Source: Saccharolobus caldissimus
GTDB taxonomy: Archaea > Thermoproteota > Thermoprotei_A > Sulfolobales > Sulfolobaceae
Direction of reading: 5' to 3'
Assembly (NCBI RefSeq): GCF_020886315.1
Contig: NZ_AP025226.1
Location: 1,886,001-1,950,000 of the forward strand
Length of the DNA stretch: 64,000 nt
Position 1 is the first letter of the stretch. Every line of letters starts with the position of its first letter. Positions 1 to 8,485 of this stretch are shown piece by piece. A model generated the notes under the pieces. The model had not been told where the DNA came from, made no database searches, and saw only the letters and a list, made by a program, of their open reading frames with translations. The translations under genes and the position numbers were made by a program.

Positions 1-409
1 CCACACTGGAATTATACACGCGTATTATACTACCGTTAGGTAAGTCTACATTAACATATCCTTTACCTACTACGTTAACTCTTAAATAAGAGTATTTAGG
101 TATAACTTCTATTGTCAAATTATAATCTTTTATGTTAGATAAATTAAGCCTAATTCTGTCAGTTTCATTTCCATTAATGAAAATAGTATAGGAGTATGAG
201 GATAAAACATAAGCTTGAACCTGTATGCTTGAACTATTTATATTTAAAGTTTCATTACTTGAAATTACATTAACTCCTTGACCATCATTAACTATTATCA
301 TAACTGGGAATGGGCTGAAAATTCTTACATTCAAAGTGTACGCATTAAAAATATGTGATAATGTTATAATTATTGTAACAAATATAAGCATTATTGTCCG
401 TTTATTCAT
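1..409 (-). CDS. Secreted/surface protein, N-terminal part (runs off the window)
   Basis: An open frame on the minus strand starts at an ATG (407-409) and stays open to base 1, giving 136 codons with no stop. The first ~25 residues are a signal peptide or anchor (MNKRTIMLIFVTIIITLSH...). The rest is rich in Asn, Ser, Val and Ile with several N-glycosylation sequons (for example SNETLNINSS, NGNET), typical of Sulfolobales extracellular proteins. No catalytic motif is visible in the part present. The C-terminus lies upstream of the window, so the function is unknown. Confidence 0.75.
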   Translation of the reverse strand, partial: MNKRTIMLIFVTIIITLSHIFNAYTLNVRIFSPFPVMIIVNDGQGVNVISSNETLNINSSSIQVQAYVLSSYSYTIFINGNETDRIRLNLSNIKDYNLTIEVIPKYSYLRVNVVGKGYVNVDLPNGSIIRVYNSSV

Positions 410-484
410 CAACTAAATCATGAAAATATATCAAACAGAAAGTGGTAGGCATAACTAATAATAATGAGTTAAAGAAAATGATAA

Positions 485-540
485 GCAGTGAAGAAACCAA
501 CCTTACCTGAAATGTGATGATGGGTTGTTTCGCGGATAAG
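485..540 (+). ncRNA. Candidate C/D box sRNA
   Basis: The order of boxes fits an archaeal methylation-guide RNA: imperfect C box GTGAAGA (488-494), 12-nt guide, D' CTGA (507-510), C' TGATGA (515-520), 12-nt guide and an imperfect D box CGGA (533-536). The stretch lies in the intergenic space upstream of the archaeosine gene pair and is more GC-rich than its surroundings. Two of four boxes deviate by one base and no target was identified, so this is only a candidate. Confidence 0.4.
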
Positions 541-650
541 AAAAGTAGATAATATTCTTTACTTAGTGATTATTTAATTCTATAAAATTATAAAGGTATT
601 ATGTGATCAAGATTAAAATATTTTCTTAGTATTACCCATAATGGAATAGG

Positions 651-1526
651 ATGAAGATAATACTAGGTATACCTGATTTTAAAATTCCAATTTGGGAGTT
701 TAAAACACCACTAATGATTAATCAGTTAAATTGGGAAAAAATACCTTGGGAAAATGAGACGTGGGTAGATAGTGGCGGATATCAAATAATGAAAAGAGGA
801 ATTAGTATAGATTTAGATAAGGTTATTGAAAAATACAAAATGCTTAACGCTTCCTATTACATGAGCCTAGACATACCTCCTTTGCCTTGCAATAAACCTT
901 CTGAAACTAATTTTAAAAATTTTGATTATTTATATTCTAGATTTGATAAGAAAATCATACCAGTAGTACATGCATATGATACGGAATCTATAAAAAAGGC
1001 TGTTGATTTTTATACAAATTACACTGACACTATAGCCTTTGGCGGTATTGTACCACCGACATTAAACAGAAGCGGAAATAAGAAGCTGGCAGTAGCTATG
1101 TATCATCTAGTGAGAAAACTGTGGAGGGGGAAAATACATGTTCTAGGAGCTGGATCACCGTTCATGAGAAAAGTGTATTTTGATGCAGACAGTGTAGATA
1201 CTTCTACTTACAGAGTAAAGGGAATTCACGGAATGATAATCATTCCAGGTAAGGGAGAGAGATACGTTGGTGAGAGAAAAATAGTTTGGAAAGCTAGAAG
1301 AGCTAATGAGGAAGAACTAGAAATACTTCTATCTTTTTTAGATAAAACACATTATCCATTTGAGGTACGTTTTGATAATTGGATCGATAGGAGTTTAATT
1401 AACGCGTGGGTACTTTTACACTCTGAATACGAAATAAACCATCCATTAATTAGATACTCCAAAGAACTATCTACAAAAAATATAGAGGAAATAGAGGAGG
1501 AAATTAATGAGCTCTGTATGCAATGA
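651..1526 (+). CDS. TGT-like protein, probable N-terminal half of split archaeosine synthase (ArcS/TgtA2)
   Basis: 291 residues with the tRNA-guanine transglycosylase fold signature: DSGGYQIMKRG near residues 41-51 (TGT proteins have DSGGFQ with the catalytic Asp), FGGIVPP near 130 and HVLGAGSP near 164. It is much shorter than full archaeal TgtA (about 500 residues) and has no PUA domain. The next gene overlaps it by 20 bases and carries the ArcS core motif. In other archaea these regions occur in one ArcS protein, which converts preQ0-15 in tRNA to archaeosine with its partner RaSEA. I infer that this gene encodes the TGT-like domain of a two-polypeptide ArcS. The alternative is an independent TGT paralogue. 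Confidence 0.7.
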   Translation: MKIILGIPDFKIPIWEFKTPLMINQLNWEKIPWENETWVDSGGYQIMKRGISIDLDKVIEKYKMLNASYYMSLDIPPLPCNKPSETNFKNFDYLYSRFDKKIIPVVHAYDTESIKKAVDFYTNYTDTIAFGGIVPPTLNRSGNKKLAVAMYHLVRKLWRGKIHVLGAGSPFMRKVYFDADSVDTSTYRVKGIHGMIIIPGKGERYVGERKIVWKARRANEEELEILLSFLDKTHYPFEVRFDNWIDRSLINAWVLLHSEYEINHPLIRYSKELSTKNIEEIEEEINELCMQ

Positions 1527-2073
1527 ACTTTATAAATATATTCGTCCTAATTTCGAGAAAATAATTAAACAAGATAATGATCTTTTTAAACATCCAGTAG
1601 TTGCAAAATGGCACGAATACTTTATGAATAGATGGATAAGCTATAAAAAAATTGCATTAATATTACCATGTACTGCAGTGAAGCCATATTCCTTATCTCC
1701 TACCCATAAAGTTGCATATTCAATTATAAAAAAACGCGGATTGGAGGGCTACGTCCAAATTTACTCCCTATCAGAACCTATGTTATTAGTACCTAAAGAA
1801 CTAGAAGAATGTTATCCCTTTAATAGTTATGATTATCCACCCAGAATGATGACGGAACAGGAGAAGGAAGAATTTGTCTACTTATTAATAAAACCATTAA
1901 AAAAGATATCTAAAATGCATGAACAAATTATAGCAATATTACCTAGACATCATTATAACATTTTAAAGAAAGCTTCTGAATTATCTGATGTTAATATTAA
2001 ACTGTACTCATATGGTAAATTAGCCTTTAAAACAATATCTGACGTTATATCTTCTATATTCAAACCCCTTTAA
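1507..2073 (+). CDS. arcS: Archaeosine synthase core domain (ArcS, DUF5591-type)
   Basis: 188 residues. Residues 54-67 read PCTAVKPYSLSPTH, an exact match to the ArcS motif PC-x3-KPY-x2-S-x2-H, whose Lys (here K59) adds to preQ0 at tRNA position 15. The downstream half (DYPPRMMTEQEKEEFVYLL, IIAILPRHHYN) also resembles the ArcS core domain. ATG at 1507 overlaps the end of the preceding TGT-like gene by 20 bases in another frame, so the two are translationally coupled and probably form one enzyme. The PUA RNA-binding domain of full-length ArcS is absent. The RaSEA partner is not in this window. Confidence 0.8.
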   Translation: MSSVCNELYKYIRPNFEKIIKQDNDLFKHPVVAKWHEYFMNRWISYKKIALILPCTAVKPYSLSPTHKVAYSIIKKRGLEGYVQIYSLSEPMLLVPKELEECYPFNSYDYPPRMMTEQEKEEFVYLLIKPLKKISKMHEQIIAILPRHHYNILKKASELSDVNIKLYSYGKLAFKTISDVISSIFKPL

Positions 2074-2659
2074 AGATTTAGCAGAATATTTCTTAATTTT
2101 ATATAAATTTTACTCTTAACAATGCTTTTGTGAACTAATTGAAACTTCTTAAGTCTTAAACTAGAAGAAGTAAAATAAATTTCAAATCTTACGTTAAGTT
2201 AAAAGCTAACTACACGTTCCTATTAAGAAAACTGAAGAATTCCACGAAACATCTTGACAAAACGAATGACAAGCCGTTATTTACAGCTCCACATAAACTA
2301 TGAAGTTTATACGAATATAATTACTAATGGCTCCTATAATCTATAATCAGATTGGATGGAAATTCCCAAAAGGTTCATATACCTCAAGTTGTACGGTTTC
2401 CTCACATATGGTTATCCCGTTAAGGGGGATAAGGGTAATAGCGTTTTTCGATAAGTTAAATTATCCTTTAAGAGGATTTGCGTGCAGCGTATTTTAGAAG
2501 TTATTAAGGAAAAGTTGCACTATGAGTGAACACGTACTTTCATATTTTCATTTAGTTTATACTTATACAGTTCTCCTTGTTACCATTTTTAATAATATAT
2601 GAAATTAAGAAATTCTCTAATCTTAATAACATTTATTTATAATTCGTCTAAACTATCTT
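2074..2659. other. Non-coding stretch with a decayed element
   Basis: No convincing gene. Bases 2340-2540 are richer in G and C than the flanks and hold the most degraded member of the relic family described at 44.0 and 56.4 kb. The rest is AT-rich. A TATA-like stretch (2630-2644) lies about 23 bases before the HPP-like gene and is its likely promoter. Confidence 0.5.
2405..2540 (+). repeat. Highly decayed copy of the 56.4-kb relic family
   Basis: From 2466 the sequence (CTTTAAGAGGATTTGCGTGC...TTAGAAG...AAGGAAAAGTTGCAC...GAACACGTA, to 2536) aligns by eye in order with 56460-56524 and in part with 44027-44091. A 7-bp hairpin (2412-2418 with 2426-2432) precedes it, as hairpins do in the other copies. 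Identity is low, so the relationship rests on collinearity. Confidence 0.4.
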
Positions 2660-3091
2660 ATGCTTAGTGGGAAAAAGAGATTAGCTTTATTGAACACTTC
2701 TATTACATTATTTATTCTTTTCATTTTTACATCCTTAACGCATAAAGAATTTGTACTCCCCCCTTTTATTGCGACTGCAGCCACAAAATACCCAGATCCA
2801 GATTGGAGGTTTAATAGATCACTAAGCATTGTTTCTTCGTATATTACAGCAGCAATTATAGCAGTAATATTTTCATTCTTCGGATTAACGAATCTTTTAT
2901 TTGCTATTATAGCTTCATTAATAACTTTAATAATAGAATTAATAGGAAATATTGAACATTCGCCATCATTATTAGCCACCTTTTTAGGAGTAATAAGCAA
3001 GGTTAATGTGATTTACATTATTCACCCTGTTCTAATAGGTATTTTACTTGAGGAATTTATCAATTTTGTAATAACGAAGTTAATTGGTTAA
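2660..3091 (+). CDS. HPP-like integral membrane protein
   Basis: 143 residues with four hydrophobic segments (about 9-27, 53-75, 77-92 and 112-140). Two conserved-looking loops, VLPPFIATAATKYPDPDWRFNRS (residues 31-53) and IEHSPSLLATFLGV (97-110), resemble the HPP family, whose members carry an HPP motif near the first helix and conserved Pro/Ala loops. HPP proteins are membrane proteins, some implicated in nitrite transport. The exact HPP triplet is replaced by LPP here. Single-gene unit with its own TATA box. Function uncertain. Confidence 0.55.
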   Translation: MLSGKKRLALLNTSITLFILFIFTSLTHKEFVLPPFIATAATKYPDPDWRFNRSLSIVSSYITAAIIAVIFSFFGLTNLLFAIIASLITLIIELIGNIEHSPSLLATFLGVISKVNVIYIIHPVLIGILLEEFINFVITKLIG

Positions 3092-3149
3092 TTAAAACCT
3101 TCTTTAGTATCATATCTTAAAAAGTATTTAGGGTTAATATAAAGGATAA

Positions 3150-4757
3150 ATGGAAGAAGGAGAGATAATAGGAGTTGTACTTCAAAAAAGCGAGTCAAAT
3201 GAACTGCAAGGTTTAATTAAACCAGATGAGGAAATAAGTGTTGGACAATTATTATTAATTGATGATTCAAAAAAATTATCTCTAGTGAGAATTGAAAACT
3301 TTGAGTTTTTAAATGAATTCTTCGATGAAAAAGGTGAGATAGCAAAGTCTATGTTAAAGGAGCCATTAATTTACGAAATATTAGACATGAATACCATAAT
3401 AAAAGCTAGTCTACATATTATTAGAAGATATAATCATAATACTACTCCAAAACCTGGATCGTTTATAAGGAAGTTACCAGAGATAAATGATGAAAAGGAT
3501 CTATTATCTTTTTATGGGATTAAGAGTAAGGAAGCACTTATTGAGTATGGCACTTTAGTTGGTTCTGATATACCATTATTATTGGATCTAAATGCAATAA
3601 CAATGCATATGGGGATATTCGGTGAGACTGGAAGCGGGAAGAGCTATAATATGAGGTATATAATCCATAAATTGTCTAACATAAAAATTCGTGATAAGAT
3701 AATAGCACTACCTATGATCGTAATTGATGCTAATGGAGATTATACGGATCTAGCATCTATAAACATAGACTTAATCTCTAAGGGAAGAGGGTGGATAAAA
3801 AGATACGTACTAAAGGATCCAAAAGAACAAAATGACATTAGGCTAAGCATAGATTTGTCAGTATTTACACCTCGTGAATTAGCTGAATTTATAATGTCAT
3901 TAAAATATGGTGAGTCCTCTTATAATATGCTTCAATTAAACTTCCTAGAGCAAGTACTAGCAACTCATGAAAATAATGAGTATAACTTTCTATTGGGTAC
4001 TAACACTGGTATAGATACATTGAAAAATGAAATTTTAACAATGGCTCAAAATAAGGATTCTGGAATAAGCGTAAGCACTGCAAGAGGCATTATAAGTTCC
4101 TTAGAAATTTTTAGGAATAAGGTTGTAAATAGACTACAATTAGTCAGTTCCTCCTCTTCATTTAGCGAAAGTACATTAGAAATAATCTGGAGAAATAAGG
4201 GGCTAGCAATAATAGATTTTTCAGCAGAGGGGTCACCAGGGGTAGATATAATAACAAAGCAACTAATAGTAAGCTATATAGCTAGATTAGTCTTCAATTA
4301 TCTCACTAAATCCAAATATAACGGATATCAAAGATTTATGGCATTATTAATAGAAGAGGCTCAGAATTACATTCCATCAAATGATTATCCAATAAACGCT
4401 AATTTAACTAAAGATATACTAGTAACACTAGCAACCCAAGGAAGGAAATTCGGAGTTTCTTTAATCTTAGTTAGTCAAAGACCTGCATTTGTAGATAAAT
4501 ACGTTTTATCTATGATTAATACATTCTTCTTCCACAGAATTTATCACGAGGACGTAAAATACGTGATGTCTGCTTCTGGCGGATTACCTGAGTCATTAGC
4601 TAAAAATTTAACTTCCTTAGATACTGGATATGTAATTGTAAGCGGATTAATGTCGGTCATGAAGAGTCCGACATTAGTGAAAATACCGTGGGATTCTAAG
4701 TTGGGATCATACGCAGGATATGTAGAGAGAATTGATATGGCGTTAAGTGAAGGGTGA
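3150..4757 (+). CDS. HerA-type hexameric DNA translocase (accessory HerA)
   Basis: 535 residues. An N-terminal HAS-barrel-like region is followed by a RecA/FtsK-type ATPase: Walker A GETGSGKS (158-165), the HerA-style IDANGDYTDL stretch after it, Walker B ALLIEEAQ (398-405) and SQRP near 442-445, with the usual coupling to a C-terminal segment. HerA pumps duplex DNA into NurA for end resection. Here the partners are an unusual large ATPase, a coiled-coil protein and a NurA-like nuclease in one operon, not mre11 and rad50, so this appears to be a second HerA distinct from the recombination one. A TATA-like box near 3117-3125 suggests a leaderless ATG. Confidence 0.8.
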   Translation: MEEGEIIGVVLQKSESNELQGLIKPDEEISVGQLLLIDDSKKLSLVRIENFEFLNEFFDEKGEIAKSMLKEPLIYEILDMNTIIKASLHIIRRYNHNTTPKPGSFIRKLPEINDEKDLLSFYGIKSKEALIEYGTLVGSDIPLLLDLNAITMHMGIFGETGSGKSYNMRYIIHKLSNIKIRDKIIALPMIVIDANGDYTDLASINIDLISKGRGWIKRYVLKDPKEQNDIRLSIDLSVFTPRELAEFIMSLKYGESSYNMLQLNFLEQVLATHENNEYNFLLGTNTGIDTLKNEILTMAQNKDSGISVSTARGIISSLEIFRNKVVNRLQLVSSSSSFSESTLEIIWRNKGLAIIDFSAEGSPGVDIITKQLIVSYIARLVFNYLTKSKYNGYQRFMALLIEEAQNYIPSNDYPINANLTKDILVTLATQGRKFGVSLILVSQRPAFVDKYVLSMINTFFFHRIYHEDVKYVMSASGGLPESLAKNLTSLDTGYVIVSGLMSVMKSPTLVKIPWDSKLGSYAGYVERIDMALSEG

Positions 4758-4761
4758 AAAT

Positions 4762-7700
4762 GTGTTATGCAAAGAAAGAATAACTGAAACTGCGGCCGAT
4801 CCTTCCTATGTTTATCAGATTTTCTCCTGCATAAGTGATAATACTCAATATATAGATAGATTAAGATTCTTCAAGCAGGTTAAAGATGAAATAAATAGAC
4901 TAATTAGCAGAAAACAATCACCTGAAATTGTAGCTTTAATTGCAGATTGGGGACAAGGTAAAAGTACATTTTTAGACATAATTGAAGAGTATGGAAAGAG
5001 AATTAATGTAAATATAACTAAAATTCCCTTTATAAACATACTTAAAGAAACTTTTAATGTTACATCTTTTAGGAATGGAATTTACTTAATTGATGAGGTA
5101 GAAAGTTCTATAGATTACTTTGATGAATATAAAGATGAAATAAAGGAATTTTGGAGCCAGATTAAGGAACTAGCTAATACAACCGGAAATTCAGTGATTT
5201 ACCTTTCTATGACACCTAGTGCTTATTCTAAAATCTTTGGAATAGGTGGACAATTATATAGTCTATTTCCAGAAACCTATCAAGCTCTTCTGAGCAGAAT
5301 AAGAGAAGTTCGAATAGAGAACCCATCTAAATTAGAATTCATGTTAATGATTAAATGCATGCTTGAGATGGCTAATATAAGGGATTTAGAAATACTTAAG
5401 TACCTCGACTTACCTTTCTGGGTTATAGATCCAGAGAGAAGGAAATACGTAAGATTCTTTAATGAAATACTTTGTGAAAATTACCCGGATGTAGAAAAGA
5501 TTTTTAATGAACTAGCCAGATCTGATAAGGGTATCCAATTAAATTCTGAAAATGAAACTGTGAAACTTGACGTTTTAACTACTTTAGAAAATTCTTTAGA
5601 TAAAGAAGAAATAAGAAAATTACATAAATTACTAATGAGCAGAATATTTGTAGAAAAAGAGCTAATAATACCTTCTTTGGAAAAAAATATAGTAAAAGGA
5701 TTTTTGGTACCTTATTCGAAATGGGTAGAGGTCTTTCCTAAAATTTCTGGCCAAAATTATATAGAGGATTTCCTTCTTACATTTAATGAGGGAAATTTCT
5801 ATATATTTATATCATATGATATAGAAAAAGTTATACATGAAGGTATAGATTCGTCTAAAGTAAAAGAAGTAATTAACAAGCTAAGACATTTCTCTAAATC
5901 TGAGGCATATTCATTAAATTGGAGTTATTTCGAAAGCATAGTCAACACTAATGTTGGTGGATTAGTAGTAGAATTTAAGTCAAGGGAAGTAAGGGATAAG
6001 GCATTACAATTTGTAAATTCAAATATCACAGATAGAAGCAAAGAATTAGATTCCCTAGAACATCTTATGGAAATTGAAGGTATATTGATATTAGAGAGAA
6101 AATTAATAAGCGATCATACAAGAATCTTAAAAATAAGTAGAGGTGAAGGAAAAGATATATTAAACATTATAATAACAAAACCTATATCTGAAGAGGAGAT
6201 AAATCAAGTTATAAATGAAATAAAAAACTATGAGGACATTATTCATGGGAGTATAATAATTAGTTCTGTAGTTGAGAAAACAAAACTATTCAAGTTATTG
6301 GATAGTATTTCGATACCTTGGGTAGAAATAACTCTAACAACACCAAAGAAAAGACAATTATTATACTTATTGTTTTCGAAAATTTACAACCAAAGTAAAA
6401 TAAGGCAAGATATCATAGATTTAAGATTAGGGGATATAAAAAATTCGATCTTTTCATTAATACTAAAAATTACGGAAAACCTCAATTTAAAACAATTACC
6501 AGTGCTTAAAAATAAAAGGCCAATACAATCTTTCAACTGGATTATCTTTTACCCATCAACTAAAATAGCGAACATTTATGAAGTATTTGAGAAAGTGAAT
6601 GAGATAGTGAATGAAAAATTCAGGATGTATGGGTCTAAACAATTTCACTTGGAAGATATAGAAACCCCTGAGACATTTCTTGATGATATCGTAAATTATT
6701 TTGTAAGCAATAAGATAATAAAAATAGAGTCAAATTATATTGATTTTAACTCGTTTGCTGGAGAATATTTAACTAATTTTTCTAAATTATTTGCAGGATT
6801 TATAAAACAGAAATATAAACAAGAGGCTGAGGAGATAGTTAGTAATTATATCTTATCTTTAGCAGACTTAGTAGATAATAAAAGAAAAGGTAATTTACTA
6901 TCATTTGCTTATCAACTATTTAGTCCAGATAAAAAAGTAGGACAAAATCCAACTCTTGATTTTCTAGTTTATGCCTCTTTAATTTCTGGAGAACTCTCTA
7001 AATTCTTGAACTATTCCCTAATATATGATAGAGTAGTAGAACAAGTCAGAAAGTTAGAAGAAAGACTAAACAGCCCCTACTTAAATTATGGATACTTCAT
7101 AACTGCGAAAAAACGCGGAGCTGGAATAAGGAGTATAGCTGAAATGAAGGAAGTCATAGATATATATAGAAAGGGATGTGTTGAAAATAAGGATTTAAGA
7201 CTTTGTTTCTGCAGCCTTTACTTATCTAAACTATACCTTATCTTGCTGAAAGAAACAGAGAAATCTGTAAATGAAGTAGAGAATATTATAGCTGAAATTT
7301 CCAAAAAACTAGAAGTAATAAATATTGCTAAAAAATATTTAAAAATAGAGGAAAAGATAGAGGAAATCGAAAAAATAACTACCATTATCACCTCTTTGAA
7401 AGAGAACTTCAACTCACATATAAATTCCTTATCTAAGAAAATTCAAGAAATAAACGAAGAAGGAAAAACTGAAAACTTTAAGAAATATTTGGATTATCTT
7501 CTAAAAGTCATAAACGCAGAAGACAATCTAAATTTGTATTATATTCTATTTAAATCAATAAGAGAAGCACTTAATGGAACGTTAATATCTAGTGAAGATC
7601 TGAGAGAAACAATATTTGAAGATATAGCCTCTTTAAGCAAAATTGGAAGTCAATTAAATACTATAGAAAGTATCGTGAATGAGATTGAAAAGATAGGACC

Positions 7701-7803
7701 AGAATTGCCTAAATTAAGGGAAAACATACAAAGAAAAGAGGAGAGAATTTCCCAATTAATTCAAGAAATAAAAAACTTGGTGGAAGATTATGATTCTATC
7801 TGA
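4762..7803 (+). CDS. Large P-loop ATPase with long helical C-terminus (HerA/NurA-associated)
   Basis: About 1013 residues, not assignable to a named family. Walker A is ADWGQGKST (about residues 61-69) and Walker B is GIYLIDEVES (about 107-116), followed by a sensor-like IYLSMTPSAYS, so the core is an AAA/STAND-like module at the very N-terminus. The middle is mixed and the last ~250 residues are strongly charged heptad-like coiled coil. Because Walker A and B are only ~45 residues apart it is not a Rad50/SMC protein, where B lies at the far end. The GTG at 4762 follows a GGTGA ribosome site; an in-frame GTG at 4747 is the alternative and overlaps herA. The nearest analogies are regulatory ATPases of BREX-type defence systems, but I cannot show homology. 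Confidence 0.75.
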   Translation: MLCKERITETAADPSYVYQIFSCISDNTQYIDRLRFFKQVKDEINRLISRKQSPEIVALIADWGQGKSTFLDIIEEYGKRINVNITKIPFINILKETFNVTSFRNGIYLIDEVESSIDYFDEYKDEIKEFWSQIKELANTTGNSVIYLSMTPSAYSKIFGIGGQLYSLFPETYQALLSRIREVRIENPSKLEFMLMIKCMLEMANIRDLEILKYLDLPFWVIDPERRKYVRFFNEILCENYPDVEKIFNELARSDKGIQLNSENETVKLDVLTTLENSLDKEEIRKLHKLLMSRIFVEKELIIPSLEKNIVKGFLVPYSKWVEVFPKISGQNYIEDFLLTFNEGNFYIFISYDIEKVIHEGIDSSKVKEVINKLRHFSKSEAYSLNWSYFESIVNTNVGGLVVEFKSREVRDKALQFVNSNITDRSKELDSLEHLMEIEGILILERKLISDHTRILKISRGEGKDILNIIITKPISEEEINQVINEIKNYEDIIHGSIIISSVVEKTKLFKLLDSISIPWVEITLTTPKKRQLLYLLFSKIYNQSKIRQDIIDLRLGDIKNSIFSLILKITENLNLKQLPVLKNKRPIQSFNWIIFYPSTKIANIYEVFEKVNEIVNEKFRMYGSKQFHLEDIETPETFLDDIVNYFVSNKIIKIESNYIDFNSFAGEYLTNFSKLFAGFIKQKYKQEAEEIVSNYILSLADLVDNKRKGNLLSFAYQLFSPDKKVGQNPTLDFLVYASLISGELSKFLNYSLIYDRVVEQVRKLEERLNSPYLNYGYFITAKKRGAGIRSIAEMKEVIDIYRKGCVENKDLRLCFCSLYLSKLYLILLKETEKSVNEVENIIAEISKKLEVINIAKKYLKIEEKIEEIEKITTIITSLKENFNSHINSLSKKIQEINEEGKTENFKKYLDYLLKVINAEDNLNLYYILFKSIREALNGTLISSEDLRETIFEDIASLSKIGSQLNTIESIVNEIEKIGPELPKLRENIQRKEERISQLIQEIKNLVEDYDSI

Positions 7804-8485
7804 ACTTATTGATAGATTAAATCTTTTCAAACAAGAGTTGAATATACAAAAACTAAAAAATGAAGATGAAAAATTATCTGATATAATAGAAAAATTGGAA
7901 AAATCAAAAAAACAACTGGAAATCTCTTTGAAAAAAATAAGGGAATTAGAACTTGAATTAGATAAGATAAATAATGATAAGTATAACAATATATTGGAGG
8001 AAATAAAAGAAGATATAAAGAAGATAACTTCACTTGATAATGCAGACGAAATCATTAAGTTGATAGAGATAATAAACGATAAAGTAAATTATTTGGAAAA
8101 TATTGTTAAAGATGAGATAAATAAGCTAATTGACGAGAAAATAAAGAACATAGAGGAAATAAATAAAAGATTACAGTTATTCGCTAAGATTTTACTTCAT
8201 GTCTTGAAAATTGAAAAAGAAATAAAGACTTTTACTATTCCAAAAAATAAATCTTTAGATAAACTAAATGAAATTGAGAAAAATGCAAAAGATCATCTTA
8301 ATGAGGTATACTCATTTACTATAGATCAGTTGGAAAAAATTGACTTAGATGAGATTAAACTTAATATATTACTGGAATTGATAGAGAAGGGTGAAATTAA
8401 ACTTAATAAAAACAATATTGATAATTCATTTCAAGTAATAAAAATGCTAATAGAGAAGGGAATATCTGTGAGGGTTTGCATTTGA
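7790..8485 (+). CDS. Coiled-coil protein between the ATPase and the NurA-like nuclease
   Basis: 231 residues, almost entirely charged helix with leucine/isoleucine heptads (LEKSKKQLEISLKKIRELE, VNYLENIVKDEINKLIDEK). No enzymatic motif. The ATG at 7790 overlaps the preceding gene by 14 bases behind a GGTGGA ribosome site, and its stop overlaps the next start, so it is co-translated with both neighbours. The likely role is a bridging or clamp subunit between ATPase and nuclease. Low complexity makes homology hard to judge. Confidence 0.65.
   Translation: MILSELIDRLNLFKQELNIQKLKNEDEKLSDIIEKLEKSKKQLEISLKKIRELELELDKINNDKYNNILEEIKEDIKKITSLDNADEIIKLIEIINDKVNYLENIVKDEINKLIDEKIKNIEEINKRLQLFAKILLHVLKIEKEIKTFTIPKNKSLDKLNEIEKNAKDHLNEVYSFTIDQLEKIDLDEIKLNILLELIEKGEIKLNKNNIDNSFQVIKMLIEKGISVRVCI

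Noticed and set aside
2653-3000. Open frame on the minus strand opposite the HPP-like gene
   Set aside because: Shadow of a real gene: the plus strand has membrane segments and family-like loops, and the minus translation has no recognisable pattern.
7218-8055. Minus-strand frames opposite the coiled-coil genes
   Set aside because: Low-complexity antisense translations (Ser/Phe/Ile-rich), the mirror of Lys/Glu-rich coiled coil.
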